NCBI RefSeq assembly: GCF_003412455.1
Contig: NZ_QTJU01000003.1
Coordinates: forward strand, 248,001 to 312,000
Origin: Deminuibacter soli
GTDB lineage: Bacteria; Bacteroidota; Bacteroidia; Chitinophagales; Chitinophagaceae
Length of the DNA stretch: 64,000 nt
Direction of reading: 5' to 3'
This document shows, piece after piece, positions 25,576-34,083 of the stretch. The position numbers and the translations under genes were made by a program. Within the stretch, counting starts at the first letter, position 1. The number at the start of each line of letters is the position of its first letter. The notes below the pieces were generated by a model. The model made no database searches and was not told the DNA's origin. It saw only the letters and a list, made by a program, of their open reading frames with translations.

Positions 25576-26505
25576 TTACGGTATCACCACCACCCGGCGC
25601 TGGAAATAGGTAGCCAGGGAATCTCTTACACGGGTTGTATCTGCCGGGGTAGCTTTGGCTTTAAAGTACAGGCGGTATACAAATGCGTTGTTTTCGCGGA
25701 TGCTGTCGAACTCGGCTGGGTCGCCGAAGGAGAGCAGCTGCGCAGTACGGGTATGTGCCCTTTCTGAGCTGGTTGTAGTTTCGAACACAAATTTCCACTG
25801 GCCATTACCTGCAGGTGCCGGTGCTGCGGTAGTTTGGGTTGACGCAGCAGCCTGTTTCTGGGCCAGGCTATCGGGCATGCGGCCAGAGCTGTCGATCGTG
25901 GCAGCAGGCTGTTGTGCAGCGGCCGGCGGTGTGCCAACCGGTTCGTTTACCACTGCAGGCGCCTTGCTTTTGTTGAAAAACAAGGTGTAGGCCCCCCAGC
26001 CTAATCCACCAATAATAAGGGCAATAATAACAATGGCAATACCGGCAATCCTGTTTTTGCTGCGGGCGCGGTACGCCTCGTTGTGGTGGCCGCTTTCTGA
26101 CTGGTAGTACTGGCGCTGTGCCTTTTCTTCATTGGCATACACCTCGTTATTTTGCTGCGAAAATTCGTATTCGCCCAGTTTATTCAGCGTTATAGCGCCT
26201 ATCTGTGGTATCAGGTAGGGTTTGCCGAGGTTAATAAACTGGCGAACCTGTTCAAAATACGAATCAAGGTCAGCCTCAATCAGCATTTTGTTCTTTCCTA
26301 TTTTTTCTGCGATAAACGCAATTAAACCTGCAGATGTTTCGGTACGGCGGTTGTAGGTAAAGTGCACCTTCGGAATGCTTACCTGTTCATTTCCCTGTGC
26401 AACGGTGATAGATTCGGCAGTCGCATGCAGTACACCAATTTTGGCTATGGCAACTTCTCTCTGGCTGACAAGATAATCGTAAAGTAATGTATCAAACTTA
26501 TTCAC
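25576..26505 (-). CDS. HU-like domain plus SPOR domain membrane protein
   Basis: A 309-aa protein with a GTG start (26503-26505). Residues 1 to about 130 resemble the HU/CCDC81-like domain (YDYLVSQREVAIAKIGVLHATAES... LGKPYLIPQIGAITLNKLGEYEFSQ). Then one transmembrane helix (IAGIAIVIIALIIGGLGWGAYTLFF, about 154-178), a Pro/Ala/Gln-rich linker, and a C-terminal SPOR domain (QWKFVFETTTSSERAHTRTAQLLSFG... to 309) expected to bind denuded peptidoglycan at division sites. The cytosolic HU-like part suggests a link between DNA and the cell wall, an inference. Family known in Bacteroidota; no neighbour in the same operon. Confidence 0.75.
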   Translation of the reverse strand: MNKFDTLLYDYLVSQREVAIAKIGVLHATAESITVAQGNEQVSIPKVHFTYNRRTETSAGLIAFIAEKIGKNKMLIEADLDSYFEQVRQFINLGKPYLIPQIGAITLNKLGEYEFSQQNNEVYANEEKAQRQYYQSESGHHNEAYRARSKNRIAGIAIVIIALIIGGLGWGAYTLFFNKSKAPAVVNEPVGTPPAAAQQPAATIDSSGRMPDSLAQKQAAASTQTTAAPAPAGNGQWKFVFETTTSSERAHTRTAQLLSFGDPAEFDSIRENNAFVYRLYFKAKATPADTTRVRDSLATYFQRRVVVIP

Positions 26506-26567
26506 ACTGCAATTTTGGGCAAAATAGGCATTTTACACATGGAAACAAAACACCCGCTGTTCTTTGC

Positions 26568-26575
26568 TACATTTG
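26568..26575 (+). promoter_or_regulatory. -7 promoter box of the small membrane protein/FKBP operon
   Basis: TACATTTG, a perfect TAnnTTTG match ending 4 bases before the ATG at 26580, so the transcript would have a very short or no leader unless another promoter is used. Confidence 0.35.
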
Positions 26576-26579
26576 CAGC

Positions 26580-26945
26580 ATGTTATCGCCACACGAAGAA
26601 AAGTTTATCCAGTACTGGGAAAAGAACCGCGACCGGGACAAAAAGTTGCTCCGCCAGCTGTATATAGGCGCTCCTGTGGGTCTTGCGCTGGGCGGCGCCG
26701 TGCTGCTTTCGGTAAGTACCGGCAGATGGTACGAGCGGGCAGATATGGTGGCCAATTCACAGCTAAACCCCAATGTATTGCTGCTGGGCGTAGTAATTGT
26801 GGCCATTTTTACCGGTGTATTTTACAAACGATACCGCTGGGAAATGAACGAACAGCAATACCAGGAACTGCAGGCCAAGAAGCGTTCGGGCGATAAACAG
26901 CAACAAAAAGCAGCAGAACCCGGCTCTGAACAGTCTTCTGTATAA
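26580..26945 (+). CDS. Small two-helix membrane protein
   Basis: A 121-aa protein. I use ATG 26580: the frame upstream has no similarity or signal. It has two hydrophobic segments, YIGAPVGLALGGAVLLSVS (about 28-46) and NVLLLGVVIVAIFTGVFY (about 64-81), then a charged, Gln/Lys-rich cytosolic tail (EMNEQQYQELQAKKRSGDKQQQKAAEP). No family recognised. Gene order with the FKBP lipoprotein 19 bp downstream suggests one operon. Confidence 0.65.
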   Translation: MLSPHEEKFIQYWEKNRDRDKKLLRQLYIGAPVGLALGGAVLLSVSTGRWYERADMVANSQLNPNVLLLGVVIVAIFTGVFYKRYRWEMNEQQYQELQAKKRSGDKQQQKAAEPGSEQSSV

Positions 26946-26964
26946 ACCCCTCTTTTACAAACCG

Positions 26965-27426
26965 ATGAGATTATTGCTGACAGCCACTGCGGTGGCATGG
27001 CTATTTGCTTCCTGTTTAAAATCGAACGACAAAACCTGCCAGCCTGTTAGTCCCGCAGCAGAGGCACCACAACTGGCCGCATTCTGCCAGCGTAACAACA
27101 TCAGCTATAAGGTAGATGCCGCGAGCGGTATTTATTACCAGATAATAGACCCCGGCGCGGGAGATTCCATTTTACCCAGCTCTTATATTTCCGTTACCTA
27201 CGAAGGCATGCTGCTGAACAATACCGTGTTTGTGCAGGAGAGCAATACCTATATGCTGAGCGATTTTATTCCCGGCTGGCAAACCGGCATACCGTGGGTG
27301 CGCAAAAACGGGCATATCAAACTGGTTATCCCCTCTTCACTGGCCTATGCCTGTTTTCCCAACAGCAAACTGATACCGGAAAATGCCCCGCTTTTCTTCG
27401 ATATTACCATCAACAATGTGCGTTAG
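26965..27426 (+). CDS. FKBP-type peptidyl-prolyl isomerase lipoprotein
   Basis: A 153-aa protein. Lipoprotein signal MRLLLTATAVAWLFASC (Cys at 17). The FKBP domain covers residues about 45-152: YKVDAASGIYYQIIDPGAGDSILPSSYISVTYEGMLLNNTVFVQ, then FIPGWQTGIPWVRKNGHIKLVIPSSLAY. Some active-site aromatics of FKBP12 are replaced, so catalysis may be weak. A periplasmic folding or binding role is inferred. It is the second gene after the small membrane protein. Confidence 0.8.
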   Translation: MRLLLTATAVAWLFASCLKSNDKTCQPVSPAAEAPQLAAFCQRNNISYKVDAASGIYYQIIDPGAGDSILPSSYISVTYEGMLLNNTVFVQESNTYMLSDFIPGWQTGIPWVRKNGHIKLVIPSSLAYACFPNSKLIPENAPLFFDITINNVR

Positions 27427-27624
27427 AACAGTTGTTTAAACTGCCAGAAAAAGGACTTCGGGGTAACCGGGAAAATGGCAGTCCCTTCTTTTTTTGGCAT
27501 TCCGGGCCATCTGTCAAAAATTGTGTAACCCAATGCAGGCAAGGCTTAAACGCGTTTTCCACCTGTGAATCAGGCGGCTGTTGAACAGATTTTTTTTGCT
27601 GTCATTTTTTCATTTCCATTCCCC

Positions 27625-27632
27625 TATCTTTG
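27625..27632 (+). promoter_or_regulatory. secDF -7 promoter box
   Basis: TATCTTTG, a perfect TAnnTTTG match, 32 bases before the secDF ATG. No clear -33 TTTG at the usual distance. Confidence 0.45.
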
Positions 27633-27664
27633 CCCCTCACTAAAAATTGAAAACCCTTACAAGT

Positions 27665-30600
27665 ATGCAACTGAAAGGTTTGGTGCGTTTTTTTACGATT
27701 GCGCTCATCTTGATTTGTCTGTACCAACTGTCTTTTACATGGATTGTACGCAGCCATGAAAGCAGCATGGGAGAAAAGGCTGACAAATACATGTCGGCTA
27801 ATTACCAGAAGCCTGAGCAGAAATATTCCGACAAGGATATGCAGGCTGCCTATGCCGATTCGCTGAAACAAATCCGCGATGAAAAATTTCATCGTTTACT
27901 GGACAGCACAAAGGACACGAAAATTGGTCCTTTTGGTTTAACGACTTATCAGAGCGCGCAGGACAACGAGCTGAAGCTCGGCTTGGACCTGCAGGGTGGT
28001 ATGAGTGTTACCATGGAAGTTGGACTGGACGGTTTGATCCGTTCTTTGGCCGATAATACCAAAGACCCCAATTTCAACAAGGCACTGGCACAGGCTGTAG
28101 CCCGCAAGGCAAACGGTGGTGCTGACCTCATTACACTGTTTAACGAAGAGTTGCAGAAAGTAAGTCCGGGCACCAAACTGGCGCCTTTCTTTGCTTCACG
28201 CAGTAACAACGTTATCAAGTACGATGCTTCAGACGCAAAAGTGCTGGACTACCTGAAAACACAGGCCACCACAGCGTTTAACAATACCTACCGCATCCTG
28301 CGCACCAGGATCGACCGTTTTGGTGTAGCCTCTCCTACCATTAACCCCGATCCTGCCAAAGGTATCATTACCATTGAACTGGCTGGTGTTAATGATGCTG
28401 AGCGCGTACGCCGTTACCTGCAAAGCACTGCCAACCTGCAGTTCTTCGAGGTATATAACATTGGTGAAGTAGGTGAATCGGTACTGGCTGCTGATAAAGC
28501 ACTGTCAGAATACCTGAAAGGCAATAAAGCCGTTGCAGCAACGGATACAACTGCCGCTGCTTCCGGTTATGCAGCCAACACCGATACTGCTGCCAAAGCA
28601 GCTGATACTACCAAAGTATCCAGCTTAAGCCAGCTGGGCAATGCCAAAACAGGCACTGCTGCAGCCGTTAAAGATTCTAACCAGATAAGGCAGGAAGAAG
28701 CACCGCTGAGGAGCATGGTGTATTTTGAACAGGGCCAGCGCACACAGGCTGGTGGTGTTCAGTTCCCTTCCAACATTGGCCGTGTACTGGTAAAAGATAC
28801 TGCACAGATCGGCGCTTACCTGCGTATGGATATTGTTCGCAACAAGTTCCCCAGCAACCTGGCGTTCATGTACGGCAAAGCCGACAGCGAAGATCCCAAA
28901 GCTAAAAACGTACTGTCGCTCTACGCTATCAAAACACTCGACAACGGCTCTGCGCCGCTGGAAGGTGAGCATGTAAGCGAATCACGCCAGGACTACGACG
29001 AAAGAGGCCGTGTTGCCATTAAAATGAGCATGGACCCTATCGGTACCCGTATCTGGGCTAAACTCACAGAGAAAAACGTAGGCAAACCTATTGCCATCGT
29101 ACTCGATAACATTGTTTACAGCGCACCGTTTGTAAACGGTCCTATCCCGAATGGTTCTTCAGAAATCTCCGGTTCCTATTCGCTGGTAGAAGCGCAGGAC
29201 CTGGCAGACATTCTGCAATCAGGTAAACTCCCTGCCCCTGCTAAAATTGTACAGGAGCAGATTGTGGGTGCAACGCTGGGTATTGCAGCTGTAAAAGGCG
29301 GCGGACTGGCTTTCGCAATTTCTTTCGTGGTAATCTTCGCCCTGATGCTGGTGTACTACAACACAGCTGGCTGGGTTGCGAATATTGCGCTGATCTTAAA
29401 CCTGCTGTTTACCATTGGTGTATTGAGTGCACTGGGCTTTACGCTTACTGCGCCCGGTATTGCCGGTCTGGTACTCACCATTGGTATGGCCGTAGATACC
29501 AACGTAATCATCTTTGAACGTATCAAGGAAGAGCTCACCAAGGGCAGCGACTACAAAACAGCGGTTGCCAACGGTTACAAACGCTCTTATGCACCTGTAC
29601 TCGATGCGCACGTTACTACCTTGTTAACTGCCATCATCCTGGCTTACTTTGGCCTGGGCCCGGTACTGGGTTTTGCAACCACACAGATCATCGGTATTTT
29701 GCTGTCACTGTTCTGTGGTATCCTTGTTTCAAGGTTGATCTCTGACATCTATACCAACAAAAACCGTCACTTCAACTACTTTACAGGTATTTCTAAAAGA
29801 GTGTTCAAACACGCTTCCTATAAATTCATTGAGTACAGGAAAGTAACCTATATAATCTCCGGTATCGTACTGCTGCTGGGTATTGCTTCTTTCTTCAATG
29901 GCTTTGACGAAGGTGTTGAATTTGAAGGCGGCCGCAGCTATACCGTTCAGTTTGATAAAGCACCAAGCCACGACGCCGTGCTGAACGACCTGAAAGAAGT
30001 ATTCGGCGAATATCCTACCGTTAAAACAGTAGATAAGCCTACACAGCTCAACATCACCACTGCTTACCGCATTCACGAAACCGGTAACAACGTTGATTCG
30101 GCTGTAGAAGCAACCCTGTACAAAGGCCTGACCAAATTCCTGCCACAGGGCCTCAGCTTTAAAGATTTCCAGGCTAAATACAAACAACGTTCACAAACCG
30201 TACTGCCTACCATCTCTGACGAGTTGAAAAGCGGTGCAACCAAAGCAACGGTTATCTCTATCCTGGTTATCTGTTTATACATCTTCATCCGCTTCCGCGA
30301 CTGGAGGTATTCACTGGGTACCATCGTATCGTTGCTGCACGACGTGTTTGTAACATTGGCAGTATTCAGCTTCCTGCGTAAGGTAGTGCCGTTCCCGCTT
30401 GAAATTGACCAGCACTTTATCGCTGCAATATTGACGGTGATTGGTTTCTCGATGAATGATACCGTGATCGTGTACGACCGTATCCGTGAAGATTCACGCA
30501 TTATGAAAGGTGAAAGCAAGGGTACCATCATCAACCGCGCTATTAACCAGACACTGAGCCGTACAGTAATGACATCACTCACCGTGTTCCTCACCATCCT

Positions 30601-30793
30601 GATCCTGTTCCTGGTAGGTGGTGAAGTAACCAAAGGTTTCGCTTTCGCGATGCTGATTGGTGTGGTTACCGGTACTTACTCTTCTATTTTTGTAGCGGCT
30701 CCTATCCTGGTTGACTTTGCAAAAGACAAACCATTGGGCAAACCTGAAGAAGAGGCGAAGAAGCCCCAGGCTGCTGCCACAGTGAAAGGTTAA
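27665..30793 (+). CDS. secDF: Protein translocase subunit SecDF (fused)
   Basis: A 1042-aa fusion of SecD and SecF. I use ATG 27665 over an in-frame TTG 18 bases upstream. The N-terminal TM is followed by LGLDLQGGMSVTMEV near residue 102, the SecD periplasmic domain, an Ala/Thr/Asp-rich insertion (about 285-340), and SecD helices with GLVLTIGMAVDTNVIIFERIKEEL. SecF begins around 715 with FEGGRSYTVQF near 752 and AAILTVIGFSMNDTVIVYDRIRE. It uses the proton or sodium gradient to help pull proteins across the membrane. YajC, its partner, is at 21 kb. Fused SecDF is the norm in Bacteroidota. Confidence 0.97.
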   Translation: MQLKGLVRFFTIALILICLYQLSFTWIVRSHESSMGEKADKYMSANYQKPEQKYSDKDMQAAYADSLKQIRDEKFHRLLDSTKDTKIGPFGLTTYQSAQDNELKLGLDLQGGMSVTMEVGLDGLIRSLADNTKDPNFNKALAQAVARKANGGADLITLFNEELQKVSPGTKLAPFFASRSNNVIKYDASDAKVLDYLKTQATTAFNNTYRILRTRIDRFGVASPTINPDPAKGIITIELAGVNDAERVRRYLQSTANLQFFEVYNIGEVGESVLAADKALSEYLKGNKAVAATDTTAAASGYAANTDTAAKAADTTKVSSLSQLGNAKTGTAAAVKDSNQIRQEEAPLRSMVYFEQGQRTQAGGVQFPSNIGRVLVKDTAQIGAYLRMDIVRNKFPSNLAFMYGKADSEDPKAKNVLSLYAIKTLDNGSAPLEGEHVSESRQDYDERGRVAIKMSMDPIGTRIWAKLTEKNVGKPIAIVLDNIVYSAPFVNGPIPNGSSEISGSYSLVEAQDLADILQSGKLPAPAKIVQEQIVGATLGIAAVKGGGLAFAISFVVIFALMLVYYNTAGWVANIALILNLLFTIGVLSALGFTLTAPGIAGLVLTIGMAVDTNVIIFERIKEELTKGSDYKTAVANGYKRSYAPVLDAHVTTLLTAIILAYFGLGPVLGFATTQIIGILLSLFCGILVSRLISDIYTNKNRHFNYFTGISKRVFKHASYKFIEYRKVTYIISGIVLLLGIASFFNGFDEGVEFEGGRSYTVQFDKAPSHDAVLNDLKEVFGEYPTVKTVDKPTQLNITTAYRIHETGNNVDSAVEATLYKGLTKFLPQGLSFKDFQAKYKQRSQTVLPTISDELKSGATKATVISILVICLYIFIRFRDWRYSLGTIVSLLHDVFVTLAVFSFLRKVVPFPLEIDQHFIAAILTVIGFSMNDTVIVYDRIREDSRIMKGESKGTIINRAINQTLSRTVMTSLTVFLTILILFLVGGEVTKGFAFAMLIGVVTGTYSSIFVAAPILVDFAKDKPLGKPEEEAKKPQAAATVKG

Positions 30794-30824
30794 TCTCAAC
30801 TAAGTAACGATATCAAACGGCTGC

Positions 30825-30851
30825 TGTGCTTTGCACGGCAGCCGTTTTTTG
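30825..30851 (+). terminator. secDF terminator
   Basis: AAACGGCTGC ... GGCAGCCGTTTTTT hairpin with inner GTGC/GCAC pairing. Confidence 0.92.
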
Positions 30852-30860
30852 TTTCCTGTT

Positions 30861-30891
30861 CCGCCCGCGGCTGTGTCCTCACAGCCGCTCA
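30861..30891. repeat. Isolated copy of the family D hairpin
   Basis: The 31 bases from CCGCCCGCGG to CAGCCGCTCA match the start of the third unit of the 158-bp array (around 17302-17332), including its CGCCCGCGG variant. They form the GCGGCTGTG/CACAGCCGC hairpin next to the secDF terminator. Confidence 0.8.
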
Positions 30892-31102
30892 TGACTGGAT
30901 GAACACACAGCAATTTCCTGGTCTGCACTCACAATGCTAACAGCGCTTGTACTGCAGTTGCAAAAATTTTGTCTGCCAGTTTAGCAAGCGCGTTACATTT
31001 TTAACTATTTTGCCCTTCGTAAACAGATTAAGATTAAATGAATATTATCTGTTTAACAAAAATTTCGATTTTTTCACAGTAACATTGTGCCTGATTCCGG
31101 AC

Positions 31103-31498
31103 ATGTCAAACTTAAAACTACATACTGCAAGATTTTTTGCATTTGTGGTTGCGATACAGATACTCAACCTGAGTATTTATACGCAAGACTTCCGGCCATT
31201 GGCCCAACACAACCACACTGTGGGCGATTTCAACGAAATCAATTCCATTGTAGAGTACGTAGCGGAAGTAGTGCTGGATAACAAAAATGCACTTCCTGAA
31301 TACCAGCGTACCAACAACAATCACAAAGATCTTCAGCTGCACAAGCACCTTGCCATCAAGATCATTGATCTGAAGCAGTATATCCCGTTCCGGGTGCCTG
31401 AAATACAGCAGCACAACTTCACCAGCCAGTTTAAACAGGATTACGCATACCAGTACTTTAAGGAAATCAATCCCCCTCCCCCCAAGAACCTTTGTTAG
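31103..31498 (+). CDS. Small exported His-containing protein upstream of metal efflux operon
   Basis: A 131-aa protein; ATG 31103 is chosen because it begins a plausible signal (LHTARFFAFVVAIQILNLSIYTQ). No family recognised. The mature part contains several His clusters (AQHNHT, NNNHKDLQLHKHL, IQQHNF) and ends PPPPKNLC. It sits 143 bp ahead of the TolC-adaptor-RND efflux genes on the same strand, so a periplasmic metal-sensing or metal-binding role is a reasonable inference. The family is not described to my knowledge. Confidence 0.55.
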   Translation: MSNLKLHTARFFAFVVAIQILNLSIYTQDFRPLAQHNHTVGDFNEINSIVEYVAEVVLDNKNALPEYQRTNNNHKDLQLHKHLAIKIIDLKQYIPFRVPEIQQHNFTSQFKQDYAYQYFKEINPPPPKNLC

Positions 31499-31641
31499 GG
31501 CCATCCTGTCTTCGTTTTGAAAGCAAACGGGGCAACAGGTACATTCATTATCCCGTGTACCTGACTGAGTACTGTTAACAGCGCTTTGCCTGTAACCGTT
31601 CCCTCAACAATCCACTATCAGAATTTAATAATTTACCGGAC

Positions 31642-32949
31642 ATGAACACATGCACGTGCAGGCCCATTGCAAGGCTGCTGACCATGGCTGTATGTACGCT
31701 GGTGCTTGGGAAATCCCACGCACAGGCTTTACCTGCCAGGGACACCCTTGTACTATCGATACAGGCCGTAGAGAAAAGATTTATAGACAGTAATTTCCAG
31801 TTGCTGGCGGCACATTACAATGTAGACGCCCAGAAGGCCCTGATAGAGCAGGCCAAACTATGGGATAACCCCGTATTGAATACCGACCAGGTGATTCATG
31901 CCAACGGGAAATTTTTCCCTTATGGCCACAATGCCGACGGCTCGTACAGCGGCCAGTATTTTATACAGGTACAACAGCTGATAAAAACCGCGCGCAAACG
32001 CGGCAAGCTGATTGACCTGGCAAGCACCAACAGCAAAATAAGCGAACTGCAGCTGCAGGATTTATTGCGCAACCTGCGCTACCAGCTGCATATCGATTAT
32101 TTTACCCTGCAGCAGCAGCTGGCCAACCGCAACCTGTTGCTGGCACAGCAGCAGCAGCTAAGCCCGCTGCTCAACGCCATGCAGGCACAGTTTAGCCTGG
32201 GCAATATTGCCCAGAAAGAATTGCTGCGCATACAGGCATTGCTTATTGGTTTAAACCAGGATTTGACCGATATCAATAAAACCATCGCCGACAGTGAAAC
32301 AGACCTGAAAACCCTGCTGCAGCTGAAAGACGAAAGCTTTGTAAAACCCGAATCAGCCACAGACAGCAGTGCCAACGCACAGCTCACGTATAACCTGCAA
32401 TCGCTGCAGGACATGGCGAAGCAAAACAATCCCAACTACCAGTTGCAGGTGGCCCAAACACTTTACCAGCAGCAGAACCTTACCTACCAGAAGGCGCTGC
32501 GCGTGCCGGATATCACAGTTGGCCCCAACTTCGACCGCAATTCGAACTTTGCACCCAATTACGTAGGGCTGGGTATATCGCTGCCCCTGCCAGTGTTTAA
32601 CAAAAACCAGGGCAATATCAAAGCAGCTGAGTTTGGCATCAAACAGCAGCAGGCTGTTACACAAAACGCCGAAACAGACCTGGCCAACAGCGTAAGCAAT
32701 GCTTACCAGAAACTGATGCTCACCATTGCACAGAACAGCACCACGCAAAAAGATTTCTATACCAAATACCAGGGCATGTTCCAGAATATGCTGAAAAGCT
32801 ATCAGCAAAAACAGATCAGCCTGCTGGAATTTATTGATTTCTTCAACGATTACAACGACCTGCAGCAGCGGCTTAACCAGCAGCAGTTAAACCTGCAGCT
32901 GTCTAAACAAGAATTAAACTACAACATTGGAACAGATGCAATTCAATAA
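31642..32949 (+). CDS. TolC-family outer membrane efflux protein (CzcC-like)
   Basis: A 435-aa protein with a signal peptide (cleaved after KSHAQ, about residue 28). The mature protein is almost entirely long, Gln-rich coiled coil with two repeated halves, as in outer membrane factors: YNVDAQKALIEQAKLWDNPVL, then VPDITVGPNFDRNSNFAPNYVGLGISLPLPVFNKNQGNI. It makes the outer-membrane channel of the tripartite pump. First structural gene of the operon, 143 bp after the small His-containing gene; it is followed by the adaptor gene with a 31-bp gap from stop to start. Confidence 0.88.
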   Translation: MNTCTCRPIARLLTMAVCTLVLGKSHAQALPARDTLVLSIQAVEKRFIDSNFQLLAAHYNVDAQKALIEQAKLWDNPVLNTDQVIHANGKFFPYGHNADGSYSGQYFIQVQQLIKTARKRGKLIDLASTNSKISELQLQDLLRNLRYQLHIDYFTLQQQLANRNLLLAQQQQLSPLLNAMQAQFSLGNIAQKELLRIQALLIGLNQDLTDINKTIADSETDLKTLLQLKDESFVKPESATDSSANAQLTYNLQSLQDMAKQNNPNYQLQVAQTLYQQQNLTYQKALRVPDITVGPNFDRNSNFAPNYVGLGISLPLPVFNKNQGNIKAAEFGIKQQQAVTQNAETDLANSVSNAYQKLMLTIAQNSTTQKDFYTKYQGMFQNMLKSYQQKQISLLEFIDFFNDYNDLQQRLNQQQLNLQLSKQELNYNIGTDAIQ

Positions 32950-32980
32950 TAGTATTACATACAACGAAAAGCCACCAGTT

Positions 32981-34081
32981 ATGCGCCACTACTTACTGTT
33001 GGGAGCTTTGGCCTCTGCCCTTTCAATGGCAGCATGCAAGGCTCCGACCCCGCCCAAAGAAGAAGCAAAGAAATTTGAGCTCAGCGATACCATGGCCCGT
33101 ATGGTAAAAACAGATACCGTTGGTTTCTGCAATATCGACGATGCCATTACCTTAAGCGGTGAAGTGAGCTTTAATGATAACGCCGTGGTAAAAGTATTTG
33201 CCCGCACCAGCGGCCAGGTACTGGAATCGAAAGTAACACTGGGCGATAAAGTGCAGGCAGGCCAGGTACTGGCAGTGATTAAAAGTGCCGATGTGGCCGG
33301 TGGTTACGCCGACCTTAGCGGTGCAGATGCAGATATCGCCATCGCCAAACGCCAGCTGGATAACACACAGTCGCTGTACCAGAGCGGTATAGCCAGCGAA
33401 AAAGATTATACAGATGCACAGCAGAATTACCAGAAAGCCCTGGCTGCAAAACGCAAAATAGAAGCCGTACTGAACATCAACAGCGGCGGCAGTACCAAAC
33501 CGGGCGGTACTTATGTAATTACAGCGCCCATCAGCGGTTATATTGTTGAGAAGAAAGTGAATGCCGGCAGCTTTATCCGCAGCGATGCAAGCGATAACAT
33601 GTTTACCATATCCAGTCTGCAGGACGTATGGGTTTGGGCCAATGTATTTGAAACCGATATTCCCAAAGTAAAAGAAGGCGTGAATGTACAGGTAACCACA
33701 CTGGCTTATCCTGACAAAATATTCCAGGGCAAGATTGACAAAATGAGCGAAGTGCTCGACCCCAGCAACAAAGCCCTGCGTGTACGCATCAGCCTCAAAA
33801 ATGATGGCCTGCTGCTGAAGCCGGAAATGTTTGCCAAGGTAATCGTGTCTAACCTGGAAGCCACCAAAGCATTGTGTATTCCAACAAGGGCGCTGATTTC
33901 GCAGAACGGTAAAGATTATGTGGTAATCTATGGCAGCAAAAGCGATATGAAAATTGCTGAAGTGGATATTATTAAAACCGTGGGCGACAAAACATATGTA
34001 AACACAGGCGCGCTGAACCAGGGCCAGCAGGTAATTACGCAAAACCAGTTACTGGTGTTCGAGCAACTGTTAAAAAGCTAA
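32981..34081 (+). CDS. RND efflux periplasmic adaptor, heavy-metal type (CzcB-like)
   Basis: A 366-aa membrane fusion protein. I use ATG 32981, which gives a lipoprotein signal (MRHYLLLGALASALSMAAC) and sits after the TolC gene; in-frame upstream codons overlap that gene. Domains: lipoyl/barrel-sandwich (ARTSGQVLESKVTLGDKVQAGQVLAVIKS), alpha hairpin, second lipoyl half (YVITAPISGYIVEKKVNAG), beta-barrel (VWANVFETDIPKVKEGVNVQVT) and membrane-proximal domain. It bridges the inner-membrane pump and the TolC channel. Two bases separate its stop from the pump ATG. Confidence 0.9.
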   Translation: MRHYLLLGALASALSMAACKAPTPPKEEAKKFELSDTMARMVKTDTVGFCNIDDAITLSGEVSFNDNAVVKVFARTSGQVLESKVTLGDKVQAGQVLAVIKSADVAGGYADLSGADADIAIAKRQLDNTQSLYQSGIASEKDYTDAQQNYQKALAAKRKIEAVLNINSGGSTKPGGTYVITAPISGYIVEKKVNAGSFIRSDASDNMFTISSLQDVWVWANVFETDIPKVKEGVNVQVTTLAYPDKIFQGKIDKMSEVLDPSNKALRVRISLKNDGLLLKPEMFAKVIVSNLEATKALCIPTRALISQNGKDYVVIYGSKSDMKIAEVDIIKTVGDKTYVNTGALNQGQQVITQNQLLVFEQLLKS

Positions 34082-34083
34082 TA

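Noticed and set aside
27449-27495. Terminator after the FKBP lipoprotein gene
   Set aside because: AAGGACT / AGTCCCTT is imperfect with a long loop; the T-run is present, but the stem is too weak to call.
33152-34042. 296-residue reverse frame over the RND adaptor gene
   Set aside because: Antisense of a well-supported adaptor gene; the product is dominated by Tyr, Phe and Cys runs with no family resemblance.
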